Source of the DNA: Vibrio xiamenensis
GTDB lineage: Bacteria > Pseudomonadota > Gammaproteobacteria > Enterobacterales > Vibrionaceae
Direction of reading: 5' to 3'
NCBI RefSeq assembly: GCF_900100015.1
Contig: NZ_FNDD01000037.1
Location: forward strand, 1-49,516
Length of the DNA stretch: 49,516 bases
In this document: positions 23,614 to 32,372 of the stretch, piece by piece
Layout of the letters: each line of letters begins with the position of its first letter
Numbering within the stretch: position 1 is the stretch's first letter
The notes under the pieces: generated by a model
Told to the model about the DNA's origin: nothing
The model's input: the letters and a program-made list of their open reading frames with translations, nothing else
Database searches by the model: none
Position numbers and translations under genes: made by a program

Positions 23614-25089
23614 TCAATTTTTATTGATCAACCGACGAATATGCGCAAATAAATCACTCGCTAGCAGGCCATTTTCACCATTTATCTTCGCGTCTTCGTC
23701 AGCCGCGCAGCTGTGAAGCAACACACCAAGCAGTGCCGCTTGTTCGAGAGAATACTTATTGGCGAGTAAAGCGGTGAGGATTCCGCTTAGCACATCCCCC
23801 ATTCCTCCGGTTGCCATTCCCGGATTTCCGTTCGTGCACACGTAGACTTCATCGCCACTGCAAACTAAGGTGCCCGCGCCTTTAAGAACACACACGCCGC
23901 CATAACGTTTTTGCAATGACATGACGGCGCGATAGCGGTCGGCTTCGATCGTTTGCACTGTGGTGTTGAGTAAACGTGCCGCCTCACCAGGATGAGGCGT
24001 GATGATGCGGTTATGGTCTACATTGGGATACAGAGACAGTAACGTCAGCGCATCGGCATCTAAAACTTTAGGTAGCGCCATCGACTGCACTTGGTTTAGG
24101 CGCTTTTTAGCGAACTCATCACAGCCAAGCCCCGGGCCAATACCTACCGCGCTCGCCCAGTTTAAACGCTTTTCAAACAGCGCATCGTCTTGCCAGTCAC
24201 CAGCCATGATTTCCGGACAAGCCACCAGCGAGGCTTGAATATTGGCTTGATGGGTTAAGGTCGCGGTGAGTCCGGCGCCACTTCGAATGCATGCTTGTGA
24301 CGCGAGCATGAGTGCGCCGCCCATCCCAAGCTGTCCGCCCACCAACACCGCTTTGCCAAAATCCCCTTTGTGAGCACTTTTACTTCGCGGCGCTCTGAGT
24401 AGCGCAAGCAACTCGTAAGGAATGGCGTGCACTTTGGCTTGGCATTGCTGCGTAAACGCCTTTTCAACGCCTAAACCATCAAAGTGTAGCGTTCCTACAT
24501 AATCTCGAGCTTTGCCTGTGACCAGTCCTTGTTTGAGACCAATAAAACTCACCGTATGGCTAGCATGAACGGCGCAGCCCATCACCGCCCCTGTATCCGC
24601 ATTAAGCCCTGAGGGAATATCCACGGCCACCACAGGCAAACAAGAATCATTGATGGCTAAAATCAAAGCAAGACGCTCGCTACGTACAGGCCCCTTCAAA
24701 CCCGTTCCAAGTAGCGCATCAACCACGACATCAAAATTTGCTAGGCTATCACTTGGCTTAGTGACGACGCCGCCAGCCTCAAGATAGGCTTGATAAGCAC
24801 GTTTAGCGTCGCCTCGAATTTTCTCGGTATCGCCGACATGCCAAACCGTGACTTGCCACTGCTGCTCAAGGGCAAGCTTGGCAACCACATAACCATCGCC
24901 GCCATTGTTGCCACCACCGCAGCACACTAATAAACGCTTAGCATTTGGATAGGATTGTGTGAGTACTGAAAACACCGCTTGGCCAGCGCGAGTCATTAAC
25001 GTAAACATCTCAACGCCGCTCGCGTTGGCGGCATCTACTTCGCCCTGCTTAACTTGCATCGATGAATAATACAGCTTTGGTAATGACAT
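23614..25089 (-). CDS. nnr: Bifunctional NAD(P)H-hydrate epimerase/dehydratase
   Basis: A 491-aa Nnr (YjeF) protein that repairs hydrated NADH and NADPH. The N-terminal half is the epimerase (GGGNNGGDGYVVAKLA, about 58-73, and VDIPSGLNAD), and the C-terminal half is the ADP-dependent dehydratase (ITPHPGEAARLL and NGNPGMATGGMGDVLSGI near 430). The length is close to the E. coli protein. In many bacteria nnr lies beside tsaE, but here it is alone between a PAS gene and guaC, with its own terminator. Confidence 0.95.
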   Translation of the reverse strand: MSLPKLYYSSMQVKQGEVDAANASGVEMFTLMTRAGQAVFSVLTQSYPNAKRLLVCCGGGNNGGDGYVVAKLALEQQWQVTVWHVGDTEKIRGDAKRAYQAYLEAGGVVTKPSDSLANFDVVVDALLGTGLKGPVRSERLALILAINDSCLPVVAVDIPSGLNADTGAVMGCAVHASHTVSFIGLKQGLVTGKARDYVGTLHFDGLGVEKAFTQQCQAKVHAIPYELLALLRAPRSKSAHKGDFGKAVLVGGQLGMGGALMLASQACIRSGAGLTATLTHQANIQASLVACPEIMAGDWQDDALFEKRLNWASAVGIGPGLGCDEFAKKRLNQVQSMALPKVLDADALTLLSLYPNVDHNRIITPHPGEAARLLNTTVQTIEADRYRAVMSLQKRYGGVCVLKGAGTLVCSGDEVYVCTNGNPGMATGGMGDVLSGILTALLANKYSLEQAALLGVLLHSCAADEDAKINGENGLLASDLFAHIRRLINKN

Positions 25090-25170
25090 TGATTTCTCCT
25101 ACAAACCTTATTGATGAATGCGTCATTTTCATACCAAAAACTAATTATCCACGTGCAAATCAGATTTATG

Positions 25171-25617
25171 TTAACGGGATGTTTTTTCGAGGGAAATAAG
25201 TGCCTCGGCGGTTGCATCTTGGATAGAAAGAAACAATGAACGCACTTGTCCTGTTGGGGTTCGCATCGGATTCAGCGTCACGTTCTGGTACATAAAGTTC
25301 GCCTGCTGAGTCACAGGACGCACGTTTCGGCACTTAAACAAGTACGGCCTTTGCTGCCAAGTGATGAAGCTGCGACAGCCTAAGTCGTACACAGGTTTGG
25401 TCTTGAGTTTAAACCACTCTTGGGGAATCTCTTTAAACACCTCGAACAACGATTTACCAAGTACATCATGAGCTTGCATGCCACTATGATGAGTCATAAA
25501 CCCGTTCCAGACCTGAATGTTATAGTCACGGTCAATCACGATAAGACCAAGGTCAACGTTTTGCACCATGTCCACCATCCAATGGAACTGTTCAAATTCA
25601 GCCGGAAGACTAGACAT
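25171..25617 (-). CDS. Single PAS-domain protein
   Basis: A 148-aa protein consisting of one PAS domain (QNVDLGLIVIDRDYNIQVWN, about 20-39, then VLGKSLFEVF and a C-terminal beta sheet ending LFLSIQDATAEA). No output domain follows, so it probably senses or passes signals by protein contact. Its ATG (25617) shares one base with the stop of the REC-CheC gene (TAATG), so the two are translationally coupled and probably act in one pathway. No cofactor-binding residue can be assigned with confidence. Confidence 0.85.
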   Translation of the reverse strand: MSSLPAEFEQFHWMVDMVQNVDLGLIVIDRDYNIQVWNGFMTHHSGMQAHDVLGKSLFEVFKEIPQEWFKLKTKPVYDLGCRSFITWQQRPYLFKCRNVRPVTQQANFMYQNVTLNPMRTPTGQVRSLFLSIQDATAEALISLEKTSR

Positions 25618-26621
25618 TAGAAATCCTCCATAAGGTAAGATAACTTGTTGTCGAGTAGCGGAAGTGATTCATCGACAAACATAAATAATAAATCGCAGCG
25701 AATCGACGTACTTTCAATGGTATAGCTGACTTCAAACGTCATGGTTTTTTGAAACGATCCCGAGGTATTTTCAATCACCGAGTCAATCGAGATATGTTGC
25801 CCTAGTAGAACTGGCGAACTTTGGAAAAAGCGCACTTCCGACTGTTCGCCAAGGCCATTTAAAAACGCGCCCACCAAAATGTTTGACACATCCATCAAAA
25901 GCTCCAACTCTTCAAGCTCTTCACTATCGGCAGGCACTTTCATCAGCTTCTTTAAGTCATCGACACTTGAATCGCTGAGCAATACCAGCGCTTCACCGGC
26001 AATCCCTTCACCACTAAAACCCTGACATACCCCTGATACTTGATCATTTTCCGCCAAATCACGCAGCGCCATGTGCAGCTCACTGACTTCAAAGATATTG
26101 ACGTTTGGCAGCGGCAAATTCACAAACACATCAAAATGGCGCGCTAGAGCATCGGCCGCTCGGCCAATCGAGACGTTGGCCACTTCCATATAAATATCAC
26201 GACGTTTGAGAATAGGCAGTTCGATGCTGGTAGGCGTGATGATGGTCGGGCGACTTTGCGGCTCAACAATGGTGCGTAAAACCTCTTTAAGCACCGTTTG
26301 ATCTATCGGTTTTTGAATAAAGGCTTTCGCACCGAGCGCCAGCACGCGCTCTTTGGCTTTGGGTTGAATATCACCGGAAACCACGACCACAGGTAAATCA
26401 ATCTGCCGAGTGTTCAGCGCCTCTAAGGTTTCAAAACCATCCAGCTCTGGCATGGTTAAGTCCAAGAACATCAACTCAAACTCACGACTTTCCAACTGTT
26501 CGAGCGCGTCTTTACCGTGAACCGCAAAATGAATGTCAGCGCCAAGCTGAGCAGGAAGAGAACGCGCCATTTGCTTGCGAGCCAACGCCGAGTCATCGCA
26601 GATAAGAACAGGGTATGTCAT
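25617..26621 (-). CDS. Response regulator with receiver and CheC-like domains
   Basis: A 334-aa protein with an N-terminal receiver domain (acidic pocket D9-D10, phosphoacceptor D54 in FLDLTMPELDGF, lysine in AFIQKPID) and a C-terminal CheC/CheX-like region. That region has two phosphatase-type helices, MEVANVSIGRAADALA (about 146) and LLMDVSNILVGAFLNGLGE (about 238). CheC proteins dephosphorylate CheY-P, so the protein may be a self-regulating response regulator or a phosphatase for another receiver. The partner kinase is not encoded here. It is the first gene of a pair with the PAS protein. Confidence 0.88.
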   Translation of the reverse strand: MTYPVLICDDSALARKQMARSLPAQLGADIHFAVHGKDALEQLESREFELMFLDLTMPELDGFETLEALNTRQIDLPVVVVSGDIQPKAKERVLALGAKAFIQKPIDQTVLKEVLRTIVEPQSRPTIITPTSIELPILKRRDIYMEVANVSIGRAADALARHFDVFVNLPLPNVNIFEVSELHMALRDLAENDQVSGVCQGFSGEGIAGEALVLLSDSSVDDLKKLMKVPADSEELEELELLMDVSNILVGAFLNGLGEQSEVRFFQSSPVLLGQHISIDSVIENTSGSFQKTMTFEVSYTIESTSIRCDLLFMFVDESLPLLDNKLSYLMEDF

Positions 26622-26703
26622 TCCTTGTTACCTTAGCCAACTAGTTAATTAGTTTAAGTGTAACATATAGATAGGTCACTGCATGGCAGCCTGTATAACA
26701 AGC

Positions 26704-26733
26704 ATAAAAAAACCTTCCGAAGAAGGTTTTTAT
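26704..26733 (-). terminator. Terminator of luxT
   Basis: AAAACCTTC (26709-26717) pairs with GAAGGTTTT (26722-26730) around CGAA. A and T runs lie on both sides, so it may work both ways. Confidence 0.85.
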
Positions 26734-26750
26734 TCACCACCGTGATGGAA

Positions 26751-27212
26751 TTATTTCGCCATGTAGATAAGCGATTTGCCCACCAGCCACTCAAGTTGCT
26801 TTTTGCTCTCATCACCAAATTGATTCTCAGTGGTTTTGTACAAACGCTCAATACCGTTTGAAGCAAAATCATGCGCAGGCTGCGCAGTCACAATATGGTG
26901 GAACAACAAACGCAAAATAGCTAAGAACTGTTGATCGTTCAAAGCTTTCATCCAACTGTCGGTGAAATCTTCGATTTTGTTTTCAAAATCAAGATATTCC
27001 ACAAACATTCGGAAAATACGTCCATCGAGTGCCGATGTGAAATCCGTCTTTTTCGGAAAGTGATGACTAATACCAGTCCGTGAAACACCTGTCTGTTGAC
27101 TCAGCGTCGTGTATGACATTTTGTCATAGCCAAGACGAAGAAGCTGATCAACGACTGCGTCCATTATTTTTTGGATGGTAATTTCGGTATCTTCTTTACT
27201 ACGTTTTGGCAT
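26751..27212 (-). CDS. luxT: TetR-family regulator LuxT
   Basis: A 153-aa TetR-family regulator with an N-terminal helix-turn-helix (LSQQTGVSRTGISHHFPKKT, about 38-57). Length and N-terminal sequence (MPKRSKEDTEITIQKI) match my memory of Vibrio LuxT, a 17-kDa regulator that acts on luxO, swrZ and virulence genes. It is clearly not the LuxR/HapR quorum master regulator, which has a different start and is about 200 aa. The gene stands alone, with a terminator and a 508-base upstream spacer. The name rests on recall rather than a search. Confidence 0.8.
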   Translation of the reverse strand: MPKRSKEDTEITIQKIMDAVVDQLLRLGYDKMSYTTLSQQTGVSRTGISHHFPKKTDFTSALDGRIFRMFVEYLDFENKIEDFTDSWMKALNDQQFLAILRLLFHHIVTAQPAHDFASNGIERLYKTTENQFGDESKKQLEWLVGKSLIYMAK

Positions 27213-27720
27213 GTTTCTAAGCTCTTCTCTCTGTAAATCCGTAAACTCGAAAAGTGAGTAAATTAATGTTGTATATATGATTATTTTTGTTCATGGTATA
27301 TACCGAACCGATAACTAATGGCATAGACACATCTAGACGATATGAATTAGTTAAATAGTTCTAACCATGAGGTTGGCATAAGTTAACATAATTTCACTAA
27401 ATGCATTTGCTTCATGAATGAAACAATCGAACAGTTAGTTGATATTTTAATAATTCGACCGATAATCTTATAAAATTTATTTACTATCAACCCTAATCCG
27501 ACAAAATGTATTGAACTTTAAGTGCACTATACTTCATATCTTTGAACTAGATCACGTATCTATAAAGTGATTACTCAAAATTTTCAATCACATTTCATTA
27601 ACATCTGTCAATTAGAAACAGCTAAAAAACCGGCGGTATTTTGTACGATTTCCACATTTTCATAGAATATTGCGAGTGAAACCGTTACCATAACCACACT
27701 ATTTGTAAGAGGATTAACCA
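27213..27720. promoter_or_regulatory. 508-base divergent spacer between luxT and the yfcZ-like gene
   Basis: This AT-rich spacer must hold the promoters of both divergent genes. A perfect palindrome GGTATATACC (27295-27304) lies close to the luxT side. Near the other gene, TTTGAACTAGATCACG (27541-27556) resembles a CRP (TGTGA-N6-TCACA) or FNR (TTGAT-N4-ATCAA) site with two mismatches. No ORF or recognised small RNA was seen, and no Qrr-like core is present. Confidence 0.4.
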
Positions 27721-28020
27721 ATGATTACAGACCAAGTGAATAATGATGTGTGTGAAGCTTGCGGATGCGCAGGCGAAATGGGTTTTATCATTAAAGAGGG
27801 CGACGACGTTGCTGAGGTGTCTGTGTTTGCGCCAAGTGAAGAACAACGCGTGCAAGAGCTGGAAAAATATATTGTTTTAGCGAAACAAGTTTGCGCCAAT
27901 GTTGAATATGAAACGTCAACAGAAAATGCAGAATCAAATCAATTAAACGCTCGTTTTAAATTTGAAGTTAGTGCCGAAAAATTAATATTTGAGCTAAAAT
28001 CGCGCTCTATTAGTCGTTAA
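27721..28020 (+). CDS. YfcZ/YiiS-family protein (DUF406)
   Basis: A 99-aa soluble protein of the YfcZ/YiiS family. The N-terminal cysteine motif (VCEACGCAGEMGFI, about 10-23), the central FAPSEEQRVQELEKYIVLAK and the C-terminal FKFEVSAEKLIFELKSR follow the family pattern. The function of this family is unknown. The start has AGAGG upstream, and an intrinsic terminator follows immediately. It is monocistronic with a long upstream region, so it may be well regulated. Confidence 0.85.
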   Translation: MITDQVNNDVCEACGCAGEMGFIIKEGDDVAEVSVFAPSEEQRVQELEKYIVLAKQVCANVEYETSTENAESNQLNARFKFEVSAEKLIFELKSRSISR

Positions 28021-28025
28021 TTTTT

Positions 28026-28059
28026 AAAAGCGGGCTCAATGTCCGCTTTTTACTTTTTT
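28026..28059 (+). terminator. Terminator of the yfcZ-like gene
   Basis: AAAAGCGG (28026-28033) pairs with CCGCTTTT (28043-28050), followed by a T-rich tail. Confidence 0.8.
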
Positions 28060-28140
28060 GTTACGCCGTAATTTATTGACCTTTCCCCCTCCTTAACCAG
28101 ATACTTAAATCATCAAATTTCATTCATCGCGGTTTTGTTT

Positions 28141-28740
28141 ATGCGAATCTCTATATTAGCTGCACTTTTATTAGGGTTATCGGGGCCTGTTTCTGCTGTT
28201 GAGCTTGATATTTACCATATGCTCAATCATTTAGATAATTATGGTAACCTGGATCTTCGCAATAAGCCCTACACTAGCCTGCCAGTGAATACCGTTATCA
28301 AAGGGAATTTGAATATCTCTAAAACGCGCTTTGTCGCCCTACCAAAAGGTTTGGATGTACAAGGTAGCTTAGAGGCGGCTAACAGCAGTTTAGCCACTGT
28401 GCCTCGCGGGGTGAAAATTAAAGGCTATGCGAATTTTCTTGGCGCTAAGATTGAGAACTGGCCCGCGGGCGTTTCGGTGGGCGGCTATATCAACTTTACC
28501 GATACGCCACTGCGTGAGTTGCCACCCGGATTTCACGTTAAAGGCGATTTAAGTTTGGTGCGTACCCAAATTGAAGCGCTACCTGATGGAATCGTCGTCG
28601 ACGGCAATTTGTTTATCGGCGGCTCAAAACTCACCAAGTTTCCAGACACCATGACCGTCAAAGGCAATATTTTCCTCGGTGGTAACCGTATTAACACCTG
28701 GCCAAAAAATCTCACGCTCGGCGGAGCAGTCGCGCCCTAA
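28141..28740 (+). CDS. Secreted repeat protein (LRR or beta-helix-like)
   Basis: A 199-aa exported protein. A signal peptide covers about 1-20 (ISILAALLLGLSGPVSA), with cleavage likely after VSA. The rest is made of roughly eight repeats of about 20 residues with the pattern VxGNLxxxxTxxxxLPxG (for example VIKGNLNISKTRFVALPKGL and VVDGNLFIGGSKLTKFPDTM). This would build a parallel beta coil like leucine-rich repeat or polymer-forming proteins. The first in-frame ATG (28141) is used instead of the TTG two codons upstream. No enzyme motif is visible, and a surface or periplasmic binding role is only a guess. Confidence 0.75.
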   Translation: MRISILAALLLGLSGPVSAVELDIYHMLNHLDNYGNLDLRNKPYTSLPVNTVIKGNLNISKTRFVALPKGLDVQGSLEAANSSLATVPRGVKIKGYANFLGAKIENWPAGVSVGGYINFTDTPLRELPPGFHVKGDLSLVRTQIEALPDGIVVDGNLFIGGSKLTKFPDTMTVKGNIFLGGNRINTWPKNLTLGGAVAP

Positions 28741-28795
28741 CCGCTTACACATGACAAACCAGCGCCCACGTTCAACATCGAATTTCCACCGCGAC

Positions 28796-28830
28796 AAAAA
28801 AGCCCGCATCAAGCGGGCTTTGGTTTTTCT
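28796..28830. terminator. Shared terminator between convergent genes
   Basis: AAAGCCCGC (28799-28807) pairs perfectly with GCGGGCTTT (28813-28821), with A and T runs on either side. It can end both the repeat-protein gene and the acyltransferase gene. Confidence 0.85.
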
Positions 28831-28848
28831 TCGTTTATCACTGCAAGC

Positions 28849-29955
28849 TTAAGGCTGTGCTTGGTTATGAACCGGGTTGGCATAGCTATCAACCAAGTAT
28901 TGATGCGCTTCTTGCGGTAGTTGTTCAAGTTTGGCTTGCAGCTTCGCTTTCACCGCGTCATCGACACTAGTATCCCCTGCGGCGAGCAAGTTAATCGGGA
29001 ACAGTTTGTAGTGTAGATGAATTTGACGGTCGATCTCTTTAGCCAATTGGTCTGCATCTTCATAATCGGCATCGATCACATCGCCAAACGCAACATGAAC
29101 TCGGCCTTTTTCACCGATGATGCCTTGAATGATGCTTTCGATATCTTCAAACTCGCCTTTTTCGTAACTGCCGTGAGTTGCTTTTTCAAATAGTTCACGC
29201 GCTTTCGCCACGTCACAAGGATCATTTTCGTAAGCAATCGAAACCGGCACAATCTTGAGCGTCTTCATATAGTCGCCAAACGCCATTTTCTGTTTGCGAC
29301 CTTCAACATGAAACATTTTTAGAATCGCGGGATCGGTATAATCGTTACCATCTTTAGCGCGGCCTTCACGCTGCGCGATCCAGACCGAATGTCCGGTATC
29401 TAAAGAGTGCTTAATGTAAGAAGAGAGCGTCCCTAGCGCCTTCATCATCTCACGTGGCGCTTTGATAGCCCGTTTGACGATAAAGCTCTTATTTAGGCGC
29501 ATCAGTTCGGTTGCACACGGCTTTTTAAGCAAATTGTCACCGATGGCGATGCGAACGGTGCGATGATGGCTCATGTGCAAACCGTAATTTACCAGCGCAG
29601 GGTCCATGGCGATATCGCGATGGTTAGACACAAACAGATAAGCGGTCTCTTTATCAAGCTTCTCAAGGCCAGAATACGTTACACCTTGGGTGGTTGAGGC
29701 AAGTGTCTTGTCCAAGTATTTTTTCACTTCGAGCTGAATCGCTTCAACACTGTTTAATTTGCTCCACTTGAACTTCAAGTAGACTTTAACCAACGGCGAC
29801 ATGATCGCTTTGAACCAAGGCGCATGGTTTTCAAAACGATGATGAAGAATAGCGCTGATGAACTCGTCATCATTGATTAGGCGCTCAATAGCGGCAGGAA
29901 TTTCGTCGTCGTGATATGGGCGGATCTCAGAATATGGATCGTTGTTCGTTGTCAT
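28849..29955 (-). CDS. PlsC-like acyltransferase
   Basis: A 368-aa protein with a 1-acyl-glycerol-3-phosphate acyltransferase (PlsC-type) domain. The catalytic HX4D motif is NHRDIAMD (about 112-119), and further conserved blocks are FIVKRAIKAPREM and WIAQREGRAKDG (about 193-204, motif III). No clear transmembrane helix is present, so it is cytosolic or membrane-associated. It is a longer variant than PlsC (about 245 aa) with extra N- and C-terminal regions. It may transfer acyl groups during lipid remodelling; the acceptor cannot be assigned. Confidence 0.88.
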   Translation of the reverse strand: MTTNNDPYSEIRPYHDDEIPAAIERLINDDEFISAILHHRFENHAPWFKAIMSPLVKVYLKFKWSKLNSVEAIQLEVKKYLDKTLASTTQGVTYSGLEKLDKETAYLFVSNHRDIAMDPALVNYGLHMSHHRTVRIAIGDNLLKKPCATELMRLNKSFIVKRAIKAPREMMKALGTLSSYIKHSLDTGHSVWIAQREGRAKDGNDYTDPAILKMFHVEGRKQKMAFGDYMKTLKIVPVSIAYENDPCDVAKARELFEKATHGSYEKGEFEDIESIIQGIIGEKGRVHVAFGDVIDADYEDADQLAKEIDRQIHLHYKLFPINLLAAGDTSVDDAVKAKLQAKLEQLPQEAHQYLVDSYANPVHNQAQP

Positions 29956-30130
29956 ATGGGGTTACATCAAATAAAAAACGGGCTTATTCTACGCATACTG
30001 TCGTCACTTCGCAGCATTATCGATAAATCTTTTAACAAGGTCAGACCAGCAAAACTTGAATCCGTTCCACCTTCTTGGCTTTTTGTTGCTTTGGCGTTAC
30101 CCTTAGCGCCTCATTTTGTTCGAGGTTTCC

Positions 30131-30733
30131 ATGCACTACACCATTTCCCATACCACCGAGCGCCATGATTATTTAAGCGCCACGCCGCGCAGGCGCACAT
30201 TCAAACATCAATTGCTGTTGGTAAGAAAAGGCTTAGTGCTGTGCCGTTTGGGTAAAATGGAATACGCTCTACAAGCAAAACAAGCCCTATGGCTACCGTT
30301 TGACTGCTTAACCAGTTTAACCTTCTTTCCTGAATCTCACATAGAAAGCGTAGAAATATCAAGTCGTTCGAGCGCTTTACTGCCGTCACAAGCCGGATAC
30401 GTGACGTTGAGCCCATTAGCCACGGCGTTACTTGATAAATTAGCGCACACAAAACAACCAGATGCGCGTCAGCGATTACTGGCGGTACTGCTTGACGAAG
30501 CGCAAAGCTGGCATCCTCATCTCAAAGCAGACGAGTTTACCAAAGCCATCGCCGAGTGGCGCAAATATCCCAAAGCTTTGCCTAAAGAGATTCAACTTGG
30601 CCTAACTGTGCGCGAAAGCCAAAAACGCCTGCTATCGGGTGCGGCGCTTGAACAAGTGGTCGATGAACTGTTTAACGGCGACATGCAAACCTATCAGCAG
30701 CTTTGCCAATTAATGCTCGCTAAAGACGCCTAA
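30131..30733 (+). CDS. AraC-like cupin protein with shortened DNA-binding part
   Basis: A 200-aa protein. Residues about 1-90 look like the cupin sensor of AraC-family regulators (RRRTFKHQLLLVRKGLVLCRL, then QALWLPFDCLTSLTFFP). The C-terminal part (IQLGLTVRESQKRLLSGAAL, about 155-174, then a short helical tail) contains something like one helix-turn-helix but not the full two-unit AraC domain of about 100 residues. It may bind DNA weakly, act through a partner, or be a degraded regulator. The frame opens at 30116; the ATG at 30131 is more likely. A terminator follows. Confidence 0.65.
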   Translation: MHYTISHTTERHDYLSATPRRRTFKHQLLLVRKGLVLCRLGKMEYALQAKQALWLPFDCLTSLTFFPESHIESVEISSRSSALLPSQAGYVTLSPLATALLDKLAHTKQPDARQRLLAVLLDEAQSWHPHLKADEFTKAIAEWRKYPKALPKEIQLGLTVRESQKRLLSGAALEQVVDELFNGDMQTYQQLCQLMLAKDA

Positions 30734-30756
30734 CCTTACAGCGAATATACAAAAGC

Positions 30757-30784
30757 AAAAAGAGCCCATGATGGGCTCTTTTGG
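30757..30784. terminator. Terminator between the cupin and amylase genes
   Basis: AAGAGCCCA (30760-30768) pairs with TGGGCTCTT (30772-30780) around a three-base loop, with A and T runs. It serves two convergent genes. Confidence 0.85.
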
Positions 30785-30803
30785 TATCAAGCAATGACTT
30801 GGC

Positions 30804-32153
30804 TTAAAACACCAGTAACACGCTCTGCCCCGCCGCTAACGTAAACGCCAGCTTTCCACCTTGAGCCTTATATTGCTTGCCGCTCAACAGGTCTGTCGCA
30901 TTTTGGTTAGCGCTAACATCAAGTTCTGCATCACGACAAGATTTATTCAACGCGACGATGCCTTTATCGCCGCGCGCAAACACTAACAAATCATCACTGG
31001 CTTCCAACACCTGCATGTTTTGACCATGAACATGGTTATGAAAAGCAATTTTGGCTTTCATCTCGGCGCTGCACCAAGCATCCTGCCAGCGAGGCGCAGC
31101 GTTTTTATCTTTAAAGCCACTTGGGTCAAGGTCGGCATAAATCAGCGGCACGCCGCCGTCACGTCCCAAAATATAGCTGTATGCTAACGCCTCTTGAGCC
31201 TCGGTCATCACCAAATTGGAGAAAACATCGTTATTCGGAATGTCATGAGTGATGGCAAAGGTAATGGCGCGATGCTGCGACAGCGCCAAGCCAAAACAAT
31301 ATGGGTCAATTAATGCGGTCAAACTGCCCTTAGGCTTCAACGCATCAAACAAGGTTTGAAACAGCGGAAAATCGTAGGCACCAAGATGGGTTTGCGACAA
31401 GAATGGCTGCAAGAACAATTCATACTCGGCTTTAGTTGCGCCACCATCGGTAATGATCTCGCCAAAAATATGCACATCTGACACGATATCTTCAGTCCAC
31501 ACTTTCTGCAGGTGCCCTAATGTCATGTGTTTGGCTGCATCAATACGAAACCCTTTCACGCCTAATGCTTTGAGCGCGTTAAGATACTCTCGCTGCATCG
31601 CAACCACATGTGGGTTGTCGCTAAGGGTTGGCAGGCCGGGATCATGGTCTCCGCCACTAATGCGCCCATTTTGCACTTGCCAGATATCTTCCCAATCCTT
31701 GATGCCAAACGCTTCAACAAAGTCGTCGGCTTGGAACAAAGGCTCGCTCAAATCGCCAAACAGGCGCTGCTGCTGAAAGTAATCGCTGCGTTTTGCGTAT
31801 TCTTGTAACTGGGTAGCACTTGGGTACTGTAAATCGCTGCGCTGCGCCGATTCATTCGCCATGTGGTTAAACACCACATCCACATAGACCAAAATATCAA
31901 ACGCTTTAAGCGCTTCAATCATCGCAGTCAAATCTTGCTTATTGCCCAATTGATTGTCGATGACACGATAGTCTTGGGGCTGATAGCGCTGCCACCACTG
32001 AGTGCCCTGCTCACTTTTATACGATGCCATTGCCGGCGAGACCAACACCGATTTGTAGCCCATTGCTGCAATTTGCGCGGCGCGTTCTGTCACCAGCGCA
32101 TAAGGCCAGTCGAACGCATGTAAAATGACGTTAGAATGCGTAACCAAGTTCAT
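30804..32153 (-). CDS. Alpha-amylase family glycoside hydrolase (GH13)
   Basis: A 449-aa GH13 enzyme without a signal peptide, so probably cytosolic. The four conserved regions are DVVFNHMA (I), GFRIDAAKH with the nucleophile D (II), IFGEII with the acid E (III) and FAITHDIPNND (IV). A C-terminal beta domain follows. It should cleave alpha-1,4-glucans such as starch, glycogen or maltodextrins. The frame opens at 32162, but AGAGG touches that ATG, whereas it lies nine bases before the ATG at 32153, so I use the latter. Confidence 0.93.
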   Translation of the reverse strand: MNLVTHSNVILHAFDWPYALVTERAAQIAAMGYKSVLVSPAMASYKSEQGTQWWQRYQPQDYRVIDNQLGNKQDLTAMIEALKAFDILVYVDVVFNHMANESAQRSDLQYPSATQLQEYAKRSDYFQQQRLFGDLSEPLFQADDFVEAFGIKDWEDIWQVQNGRISGGDHDPGLPTLSDNPHVVAMQREYLNALKALGVKGFRIDAAKHMTLGHLQKVWTEDIVSDVHIFGEIITDGGATKAEYELFLQPFLSQTHLGAYDFPLFQTLFDALKPKGSLTALIDPYCFGLALSQHRAITFAITHDIPNNDVFSNLVMTEAQEALAYSYILGRDGGVPLIYADLDPSGFKDKNAAPRWQDAWCSAEMKAKIAFHNHVHGQNMQVLEASDDLLVFARGDKGIVALNKSCRDAELDVSANQNATDLLSGKQYKAQGGKLAFTLAAGQSVLLVF

Positions 32154-32372
32154 CTTATCCATCCTCTTAGCCGCGCCCGTTTGAGCACGTCTCCACCATC
32201 ATAGAATTTCATCGCGCTTAATTATAGAAGCGTGATGCACAATGCCTTCCCCCTTGGGCAAATATTTAAAGGTGTAGATAAAAGGCGTAGAAACAGGCAC
32301 ACTCGTCGTTTGGTTTATGAAATTTATGGCGATCAGCTATAGTTTTATAATGGCAAAACAAGTGAGGTTCCT

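Noticed and set aside
26751..27212. LuxR/HapR quorum-sensing master regulator
   Set aside because: The N-terminus and length (153 aa) do not fit. LuxT fits better.
27213..27720. Qrr-type small RNA near luxT
   Set aside because: No Qrr-like conserved core and no sigma-54 GG-N10-GC promoter were found in the spacer.
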